A DNA stretch of 64,000 nucleotides, from assembly GCF_030285365.1 (NCBI RefSeq), contig NZ_JASVDS010000002.1:1-64000 (forward strand), given 5' to 3'. Shown here piece after piece: positions 58,605 through 64,000 of the stretch. A model generated the notes under the pieces. It did no database searches, was not told the DNA's origin, and worked only from the letters and a program-made list of their open reading frames with translations. The position numbers and the translations under genes were made by a program. Numbering within the stretch: position 1 is the first letter of the stretch; each line of letters starts with the position of its first letter. The DNA comes from Roseateles subflavus (GTDB taxonomy: Bacteria > Pseudomonadota > Gammaproteobacteria > Burkholderiales > Burkholderiaceae_C).

Positions 58605-59255
58605 ATGCCTGCCCGTTCCGATCACAGCCACAGCATGAAACTCGTCATCCTGGGGCGTGACGGGACGATCAACCGCTTCCGGGACGACCACGTCAAGTCG
58701 GTCGACGAGCTGGAGCCCCTGCCCGGGGCCCTGGAAGCGGTGGCGCGCCTGAACCACGCCGGCTGGCACACGGTCATGGCCACCAACCAGCCCGGCATCG
58801 GTCGCGGCCTGCTGGACATGGCCTCGCTCAACGCCGTCCACCAGCGCCTCAACCAGCTGCTGGCGGAGAAGGGCGGCCGGCTGGATGCCGTCTTCTTCTG
58901 CCCGCACACGCCGGACGAGGGCTGCGCCTGCCGCAAGCCGCTGCCGGGCCTGGTCACCCAGATCGGCGAGCGCTTCAATGTGGACCTCGCGCAGGTGCAC
59001 ATGGTGGGCGCGAGCCTCAAGGATCTCCAGACGGCGCATGCCGCCGGCTGCATCCCGCACCTGCTGCGCGGCGAACGTCTCGGCCTGGCCGACGAAGGCC
59101 AGATCCAGGCGCAGCTCGCCCAGGTCCCCGGCGCGCGCCTGCATGACAACCTGGCGAACTTCGCCGAACACCTGATCCAAGAAGAACGGCGCGCCCGGGC
59201 CGATGCCCGCGGCGAGCAGCTGTCCCCCAACACCGTTCCCGGAGACTTGAATTGA
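58605..59255 (+). CDS. GmhB-like HAD phosphatase with altered nucleophile
   Basis: A 216-residue HAD-superfamily protein of the D,D-heptose 1,7-bisphosphate phosphatase (GmhB) type. The zinc-binding loop CPHTPDEGCACRKP (CxH...CxC), motif II TNQPG and the motif III/IV region (KPLPGLV, MVGASLKDLQ) are present. Motif I reads ILGRDGT instead of DxDGT. The first Asp, the phosphoryl-accepting nucleophile, is Gly (ggg codon) while the second Asp is kept. The gene sits between glyS and plsC, where Burkholderiales commonly have gmhB. The change predicts loss of ordinary catalysis. The start has GGAG six bases upstream. Confidence 0.82.
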   Translation: MPARSDHSHSMKLVILGRDGTINRFRDDHVKSVDELEPLPGALEAVARLNHAGWHTVMATNQPGIGRGLLDMASLNAVHQRLNQLLAEKGGRLDAVFFCPHTPDEGCACRKPLPGLVTQIGERFNVDLAQVHMVGASLKDLQTAHAAGCIPHLLRGERLGLADEGQIQAQLAQVPGARLHDNLANFAEHLIQEERRARADARGEQLSPNTVPGDLN

Positions 59256-60028
59256 GCTTGCTGCTGGCGGCGATCCGTTCGCTGATCTTTGTCCTCTTTC
59301 TGATCGTCACCGTCATCCCCTGGGCGCTGTTCGCGGTGCTGCTGTCCGTCTTCGTGCGGGGTGACAAGGTCTACTGGACCTGCGCCGGCTGGCTGGCCCT
59401 GGCCATCTGGGGCGCCAAGACGATCTGCGGTGTGAAGTACCGCGTGCAGGGCATGGAGCACCTGCCCACCCGCGCGGACCGCAAGAGCGCCGTGATCCTG
59501 CTGTCCAAGCACCAGAGCACCTGGGAGACCTTCGCCTATCCGGCGATCATGACCCACCCCATGGCCTACGTGTTCAAGCGCGAGCTGCTCTACGTGCCCT
59601 TCTTCGGCTGGGCCATGGCCCGCATGGACATGATCCACATCGACCGCGGCCGCCGCTCGGAGGCCTGGGCCAAGGTGCTCAAGCAGGGCAAGCGCATGGC
59701 CGAGCTGGGCAACTGGGTGATCATGTTCCCCGAGGGCACGCGCATCGCCCGCGGCCAGAAGGGCGAGTACAAGAGCGGCGGCACGCGTCTGGCCGTGGCC
59801 ACCGGCGTGCCGGTGGTGCCCATCGCCGCCACCTCGGCGCGCTGCTGGCCCCGCAAGAGCTTCCTGCTGCGCCCGGGCGTGGTGGACATCTCCATCGGCC
59901 AGCCGATCCCCTCGGTGGGCCGGGAGCCCGTCGAGCTGATGAAGCAGGTCGAGGAGTGGATCGAGGCCGAGATGCGACGCCTGGATCCCGAGGCCTATCT
60001 CACGGAACGCACGAGCCCGGGAGCCTGA
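59252..60028 (+). CDS. plsC: 1-acyl-sn-glycerol-3-phosphate acyltransferase
   Basis: Inner-membrane enzyme making phosphatidic acid from lysophosphatidate. The 258-residue protein has an N-terminal helix (10-35). The catalytic histidine motif is HQSTWE (87-92, the HX4E variant common in betaproteobacteria). The substrate motif FPEGTRIARG (160-169) is complete. The start is TTG at 59252, overlapping the TGA of the previous gene, with GGAG seven to eight bases upstream. The order glyQS-gmhB-plsC is familiar from Burkholderiales. Confidence 0.92.
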   Translation: MSLLLAAIRSLIFVLFLIVTVIPWALFAVLLSVFVRGDKVYWTCAGWLALAIWGAKTICGVKYRVQGMEHLPTRADRKSAVILLSKHQSTWETFAYPAIMTHPMAYVFKRELLYVPFFGWAMARMDMIHIDRGRRSEAWAKVLKQGKRMAELGNWVIMFPEGTRIARGQKGEYKSGGTRLAVATGVPVVPIAATSARCWPRKSFLLRPGVVDISIGQPIPSVGREPVELMKQVEEWIEAEMRRLDPEAYLTERTSPGA

Positions 60029-60091
60029 GCGGGCGTCCGGCTGTCAACTGATCGCCTTCCCTCTCGCGAGCGTGGGCTTCCCCCCGTAAAC

Positions 60092-61048
60092 TTGGCGGCC
60101 ATGCTGCATCGCCTGGCCGGCCTTTTCCAGTACGTCCAGCTCTCGCTTTTCGAGCGGGAGCCGGAGTCGCCATCCTCGGCGCCTCCCGCGGACGCTTCGG
60201 TGCCGCCGGTCAGCCGGCGCCCGCGCCGCCCGAGCATGCCGCCTTCGTCCGCCGTCCCGCCGTCATCCCCCCCGCTGTCTCACCCGCAGCGCCGTGTTCT
60301 TCTCGGCGCGGAGGAGGTGGGCTACGAGCTGCGCCGCGCACGCCGCCGCAGCATCGGCTTCACCATCAGCGAGGCGGGCCTGCGGGTCAGCGCGCCCAAG
60401 TGGGTGCCCGTGGGCGAGATCGAGCGTGCCCTGCAGCACAAGGCCGGCTGGATCCTGCGCAAGCTCCAGGAGCAGCAGGAGCGCAGTGAGCGCCTGGCGG
60501 CCGCGCAGATCCAGTGGGCCGATGGCTGCACGGTGCCCTATCTCGGGCAGGACCTGATCATCGTGCTGGACCCCTCGGCGGCCCGCCTGCCGCACAAGGC
60601 CCGCCTGGACACCGGCCTGGCCGACCCGCAGTCGAGCCTCGCCACCGTGCCGCGCCAGACGCTCTACCTCGGCCTGCCGCAGGACGCCGCGCCGCTGCAG
60701 ATCCGGGATGCCGTGCTCGCCTGGCTTCAGGCACAGGCCCGCAGCCTGTTCACTCAGCGCTGCGCCCATTTCGCGGCGCAGATGGGGGTGCGCATCAGCC
60801 GGCTGCGGCTCTCCTCGGCCCAGACCCGCTGGGGCAGCGCCAGCATCGACGGCTCCGTCCGCCTGAACTGGCGGCTGATCCACTTCGAGCCCGCCACGAT
60901 CGACTACGTGGTGGTGCACGAGCTGGCCCACCTGCACGAGATGAACCACAGCCCGCGCTTCTGGGCCGTCGTGGGCGCCGTCCTGCCGGACTACGAACAA
61001 TTCCGCCAGCAACTGCGCCGGGCGGCCTTGCCGAACTTCAGCGAGTGA
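60092..61048 (+). CDS. YgjP-like metallopeptidase (M48 superfamily)
   Basis: A 318-residue protein with a disordered Pro/Ser-rich N-terminus (1-70) and a C-terminal UPF/YgjP (SprT-adjacent) domain. The zinc motif HELAH (His276, Glu277, His280) is followed by LHEMNHSPRFW, placing the third ligand His in the NHS context. The region before contains TRWGSASIDGSVRLNWRLIH, typical of the family. It has no signal peptide or helices, so it is cytoplasmic. A separate promoter is likely in the 63-bp gap. Its own client is unknown. Confidence 0.85.
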   Translation: MAAMLHRLAGLFQYVQLSLFEREPESPSSAPPADASVPPVSRRPRRPSMPPSSAVPPSSPPLSHPQRRVLLGAEEVGYELRRARRRSIGFTISEAGLRVSAPKWVPVGEIERALQHKAGWILRKLQEQQERSERLAAAQIQWADGCTVPYLGQDLIIVLDPSAARLPHKARLDTGLADPQSSLATVPRQTLYLGLPQDAAPLQIRDAVLAWLQAQARSLFTQRCAHFAAQMGVRISRLRLSSAQTRWGSASIDGSVRLNWRLIHFEPATIDYVVVHELAHLHEMNHSPRFWAVVGAVLPDYEQFRQQLRRAALPNFSE

Positions 61049-61054
61049 TACGGA

Positions 61055-61310
61055 TTTGATCCGACAGTCCCCCCTTTAGGAGGATAGTCGTCGCAGGGCC
61101 GCCAAACGCACACTCTCCATTGCAAGCTGTCATCACGACACGGCCCCGGCTGCTCTGAGAGGAACAGGGCAGCCCTCGGCGAACCAGGCATCCGCGATTC
61201 AGCGGCCGTTTCGTCCGGGCTGTGTTCAGGAGATCCCAGCTGATTCATCTGGGTCAGTCGTGGATCGCCGAGCCAGGGCTCTGCCCGGCCCGATCGACAA
61301 CCAAAAGGGA
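61055..61310 (+). ncRNA. Possible structured RNA before an intrinsic terminator
   Basis: About 260 bases between the metallopeptidase stop and a strong terminator, with no credible ORF. The sequence is rich in complementary pairs by eye: gggccg/cggccc, ggctgc/gcagcc, tgtc/gaca, ggccgc (5' side) with gcggcc (3' side), and cccag/ctggg. It could be a 3' UTR or an independent small RNA of the 6S class in size; I could not match it to a named family. No promoter is clear. Confidence 0.3.
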
Positions 61311-61344
61311 AACCGCCGTCGCGCAAGCGCCGGCGGTTTTTTCT
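61311..61344 (+). terminator. Intrinsic terminator, plus strand
   Basis: Stem aaccgccg with cggcggtt plus an inner cgc/gcg pair and the gcaa tetraloop, followed by tttttt. It lies 263 bp after the metallopeptidase stop, more than needed for that gene alone. Confidence 0.85.
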
Positions 61345-61373
61345 TGGGTTCCCGTCTGCGCAGGGCGCGCCGG

Positions 61374-62447
61374 TCAGCAGCGGAAGCGCAGGACGCCGTC
61401 GGCGCCTCGCTCGCGGCGCAGGCGGCCTTCCAGCCACAGCGCGTTCAGGTGGGCGATGGACTCGCCCATGGCAAAGGTCGTCTGGTGCAGGTCCAGCGGA
61501 CGCTTGAAGAGCAGGGGCAGCAGTTCGGCCGCATCGCAGGGCTTGTCGGCGCAGGCCTGGAGCACCTCGTCCAGCCGCTCGCGGTGGTGGGCCTGGAGCT
61601 GGTCCACGCGTGCCGGCAGGCCGCGGAAGGGCCGGCCATGAGAGGGCAGCACCAGCGTGTCTGCCGGGAGTTCGAGGAGGGCGGCCAGGGAATCGAGGTA
61701 GAGCTGCAGCGGATTGGCCTCGGGTTCCACGTCCACCACGCTGACGTTGGTGGAGATGCGCGGCAGCAGCATGTCGCCGGAGATGAGCACCGGCGGGCCG
61801 TCCTCACGGAAGAAGCTCAGATGCTCGGGCGCATGGCCGTAGCCGCCGATGCAGCGCCAGCGCGCGCCGCCGATCCGCACCGTCTGCCCGGGCATCAGGC
61901 GGCGGTAGCTCGCGGGCACGGCGGGCACCATGCTGGGGTAGTAGCTGGCGCGGCCGCGGATCTTGGCCTGCGCCTCCGGGTCCGTGAGGCCATGGCTGGC
62001 GAAGAAGGCCGCCGCCGCTTCGCCGCCCATGCCGACGGTCGAGCTGCTGGCGATGCGCCCGAGGTTGTAGTCCGCCGCGCTCATCCACAGCCGGCAGGGC
62101 TGCTCGGGCGTGCTGAAGCGCTCGGTGAGCCAGGCGGCCAGGCCCAGGTGGTCCGGATGGAAGTGCGTGACCAGCACGCGCAGCAGCGGCTCGCCCTGGA
62201 GGCCCTCCGTCAGCACCTGCTCCCACAGCGTGCGGGTGGCGTCGTTGGCGACGCCGCAGTCGACGAGCGTCCAGCCGGCACGGCCGTCGATCTCGTCCCG
62301 CAGCAGCCACAGGTTGATGTGGTCCAGCGCAAAAGGCAGGCCCATGCGCACCCAGGCCAGGCCAGGCTCCAGGGCCAACAGGCCGCCGGGCGAGGGGAGG
62401 GTGTCGCCCCAGGGATAGCTCAGTTCGGATTCGCGCGGATTGGCCAT
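61374..62447 (-). CDS. MBL-fold metallohydrolase
   Basis: A 357-residue metallo-beta-lactamase-fold protein with an acyl-CoA/lactone-hydrolase-like layout. The metal motif VTHFHPDHLG (about 109-118), the ISGDMLLP Asp and the final PSHGRPFRGL His complete the site. The C-terminal 80 residues are helical. The ATG at 62447 (MANPRESE) is preferred to an upstream TTG. It is divergent from the MerR regulator with 56 bp between, and the candidate operator lies in that gap, so this hydrolase should be under the regulator's control. A role in acyl-CoA or branched-chain catabolism is inferred from that only. Confidence 0.86.
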   Translation of the reverse strand: MANPRESELSYPWGDTLPSPGGLLALEPGLAWVRMGLPFALDHINLWLLRDEIDGRAGWTLVDCGVANDATRTLWEQVLTEGLQGEPLLRVLVTHFHPDHLGLAAWLTERFSTPEQPCRLWMSAADYNLGRIASSSTVGMGGEAAAAFFASHGLTDPEAQAKIRGRASYYPSMVPAVPASYRRLMPGQTVRIGGARWRCIGGYGHAPEHLSFFREDGPPVLISGDMLLPRISTNVSVVDVEPEANPLQLYLDSLAALLELPADTLVLPSHGRPFRGLPARVDQLQAHHRERLDEVLQACADKPCDAAELLPLLFKRPLDLHQTTFAMGESIAHLNALWLEGRLRRERGADGVLRFRC

Positions 62448-62465
62448 GGGCTGCAAGGGCTTAGA

Positions 62466-62487
62466 CTAACGTTAACGTAAACGTCAT
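62466..62487. promoter_or_regulatory. Candidate LiuR-type operator in the regulator's promoter
   Basis: The site ctaacgttaac...acgtcat matches the icmF palindrome at 18 of 22 positions. It lies 17 bp before the regulator ATG and 19 bp before the hydrolase start, so one bound dimer could control both divergent genes. Confidence 0.7.
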
Positions 62488-62503
62488 TCAGCGCAGTGTA
62501 GCC

Positions 62504-62968
62504 ATGAGCATCGAGTCCGACCTGAGCGCCCCCGCAAAAGCCCTGGCGGTGCCCGATGACGCGGCCGCCGCCGAGGCTGCGGCGGAGGGCAGCACCCGCC
62601 TTTTCACCATCACGGAGCTGGCGGCGGAGTTCGACATCACGCCGCGCGCCATCCGCTTCTACGAGGACATGGGCCTGCTGAGCCCTGCCCGCGAGGGGCG
62701 CAACCGCGTCTACACCCATCGCGACCGCACCCGGCTGAAGCTGACGCTGCGCGGCAAGCGCCTGGGGCTGTCGCTCCAGGAGATCAAGCAGCTGGTGGAC
62801 ATGTACGACGCGGCGGGCGCCGATACCGCCCCGCAGCTCAAGGCCTTCCTCGAGGTGCTCGCCCAGCACCGCCGGCAGCTCGAGCAGCAGCTGGAGGACA
62901 TCGAGGTGACGCTCGAGGAAATCGCCCAGCACGAGGAGCGCTGCCGCGCGCTGCTGGCGCTGCGCTGA
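62504..62968 (+). CDS. liuR: MerR-family regulator, LiuR-like
   Basis: A 154-residue MerR-type regulator. After a 28-residue acidic tail, the winged HTH reads FTITELAAEFDITPRAIRFY, then EDMGLLSPAREGRNRVYTHR, then DRTRLKLTLRGKRLGLSLQE, the sequence style of LiuR, the regulator of branched-chain amino acid and fatty-acid catabolism in Proteobacteria. A dimerising coiled coil (QHRRQLEQQLEDIEVTLEEI) follows, with no metal-binding cysteine loop. Palindromes with the TTACGTAAAC core lie in its own promoter and 82 bp before icmF. The ligand is expected to be an acyl-CoA. Confidence 0.88.
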   Translation: MSIESDLSAPAKALAVPDDAAAAEAAAEGSTRLFTITELAAEFDITPRAIRFYEDMGLLSPAREGRNRVYTHRDRTRLKLTLRGKRLGLSLQEIKQLVDMYDAAGADTAPQLKAFLEVLAQHRRQLEQQLEDIEVTLEEIAQHEERCRALLALR

Positions 62969-62978
62969 GCGCGCCGCT

Positions 62979-64000
62979 TCAGTCCTGCAGCACCGCGATG
63001 GGGCGCAGGGCGACGGCCTTGAGCCCGTGGCGCAGGCTGGCCAGCAGGGCCACCGCCAGCAGCCCGCCCAGGGCGATCCCCTGCGGCCAGACGCCCAGCG
63101 CCGCCTGATCGGCGAAGCCCCCCAGATAGATGCGACCGAGCAGCCACGACAGCGGCAGCCCGATCAGCGCTCCGGCGAGCAGCAGCAGGGCGAGCTCCCG
63201 GCCGAGGCGCCGCAGCGACTGCCAGGTGCTTGCGCCATGCAGCTTGCGCAGCACGATCTCCCGCGCATGCCGCTGCACCAGATGCGCCGCCAGCGCGTAC
63301 ATGCCGAAGCCCGCGATGGCCAGCGCCAGGCCCGCACACAGGGCCACCAGATGGCCCAGGCGCAGGTCCTGGGTGTAGGGCTCCAGGAGTGCCTCCTCCA
63401 GCCGTTCCAGCCGCAGGGGGGCCGAGGGAAACTGCCGCCGCCACAGGGCGTGCACCTGCGCCGCGTCGAAGGCCGGCGAGCTGCGCAGGAGCAGCACGCC
63501 GGGACCGTCCGCCGGGGTGCCCGACTCCGGCGGGTCCTGCAGCAGGAAGCCCTGTGGCAGGCGCGGCTCGCGGGTCGATTCCAGCGCCAGGTGCTCGACC
63601 ACCGCCACGATGCGGCTGTGCTTCCGGGCCTGGTCCAGGCCGCGCAGCTGGTCCTGCACGGTCTGGCCGACGGCCTCCTCGGGGCGCGTCCAGCCCAGCG
63701 CCCGGGCGGCGTCGGCATCGATCACGAGCCGGGGCTCGGCGGTCGAGGGGCGCCCGACCTGCCCGGCCAGCAGCCGAACGCGGTAGAGGTCGAGGAAGTC
63801 GCCGTCGACGATCTGCCGGCGCAGGGTGACCTGGCGCTCCAGGCGCTCGATGAGGGCCTCCTGCTCCATCCGCCCCGAGCCAGGGATCCACTGCGCCCAG
63901 CTGCTGCCTCGCACACCCGGCAAAGCGCGCAGGGCCTGCTGGAAGGCCTCCAGCTTCGTCCGGGTCGTCCCCGCGGGCAGCGTCAGCGCGTGCAGGCCGG
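62979..64000 (-). CDS. FtsX/MacB-type ABC transporter permease, truncated by window end
   Basis: The C-terminal 340 residues of a permease whose reading frame continues past the right edge (LHALTLPAGTTRTKLEAFQQ is already in frame). A periplasmic region (residues 1-210 of the visible part) is followed by three helices in the last 120 residues (LVALCAGLALAIAGFGMYAL, ALLLLAGALIGLPLSWLLGR, GIALGGLLAVALLASLRHGL). The motif ARE(I)VLRKLHGAS between the first and second helices is the FtsX-family signature of MacB/LolC-type exporters. Its ATPase should lie outside. The substrate is unknown. Confidence 0.85.
   Translation of the reverse strand, partial: GLHALTLPAGTTRTKLEAFQQALRALPGVRGSSWAQWIPGSGRMEQEALIERLERQVTLRRQIVDGDFLDLYRVRLLAGQVGRPSTAEPRLVIDADAARALGWTRPEEAVGQTVQDQLRGLDQARKHSRIVAVVEHLALESTREPRLPQGFLLQDPPESGTPADGPGVLLLRSSPAFDAAQVHALWRRQFPSAPLRLERLEEALLEPYTQDLRLGHLVALCAGLALAIAGFGMYALAAHLVQRHAREIVLRKLHGASTWQSLRRLGRELALLLLAGALIGLPLSWLLGRIYLGGFADQAALGVWPQGIALGGLLAVALLASLRHGLKAVALRPIAVLQD

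Overview
This is a GC-rich chromosomal window with Burkholderiales gene content, most like the Rubrivivax/Leptothrix/Roseateles group. The betaproteobacterial-type rRNA genes, a single-cysteine DksA beside a COG0523 GTPase, fused IcmF, a PEP-CTERM protein and the DUF2785 and STAS families point that way. The genus is inferred, not proven. Genes are dense and on both strands, with no phage, insertion sequence, integron or CRISPR. Most of the window is ordinary core and metabolic chromosome.

Layout. 1-3230: the 3' part of an rRNA operon (complete 23S, 5S and terminator; no tRNA between 23S and 5S). 3325-7815: an MBL-fold hydrolase, an acyl-CoA synthetase (fadD-type), a Burkholderiales hypothetical protein and a membrane-anchored alpha/beta hydrolase. 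7960-9689: 4-hydroxyphenylpyruvate dioxygenase (hpd) divergent from an Lrp/AsnC regulator, with a strong inverted repeat between them. 9704-11817: a minus-strand run of small unknown ORFs, an HDOD protein and a TPMT-like methyltransferase. 12459-16800: an HTH-like protein, an EF-G-like GTPase, and dadA preceded by a glycine riboswitch. 17051-23412: DUF2785 protein, PQQ-type sugar dehydrogenase lipoprotein, a decayed chemoreceptor, GNAT, diguanylate cyclase and AMP nucleosidase. 23460-26726: a secreted tail-collar protein and a PEP-CTERM protein in one unit, a lactonase-like beta-propeller and CreA. 26797-35442: M61 peptidase, Ca2+/H+ antiporter, chemoreceptor, YdeI-like protein, tandem rhodaneses and tandem paralogous lipoproteins.

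35533-43163: fused isobutyryl-CoA mutase icmF, an EAL protein, a second chemoreceptor and coaX. 43199-46564: an ABC exporter pair and a K+ channel. 46643-52761: cobW-like GTPase, dksA, a STAS-domain protein, hslV and hslU, all leftward. 52903-61048: corC, lnt, glyQ, glyS, a GmhB-like HAD protein, plsC and a YgjP-type metallopeptidase, all rightward. 61049-64000: an unexplained stretch ending in an intrinsic terminator, an MBL hydrolase divergent from a LiuR-like MerR regulator, and a truncated FtsX/MacB-type permease.

Connections. The LiuR-like regulator at 62504 has a candidate operator in its own divergent promoter. A near-identical perfect 22-bp palindrome lies upstream of icmF 23.5 kb away, which suggests one acyl-CoA/branched-chain catabolic regulon. 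Cyclic-di-GMP turnover is represented by a synthase with an I-site and an EAL protein, alongside two chemoreceptors and a dead one. I found no convincing new multi-gene system. The best leads are the small-ORF cluster upstream of the HDOD gene, the tandem lipoprotein family, the GmhB-like protein lacking its nucleophile, and the possible structured RNA before 61344.
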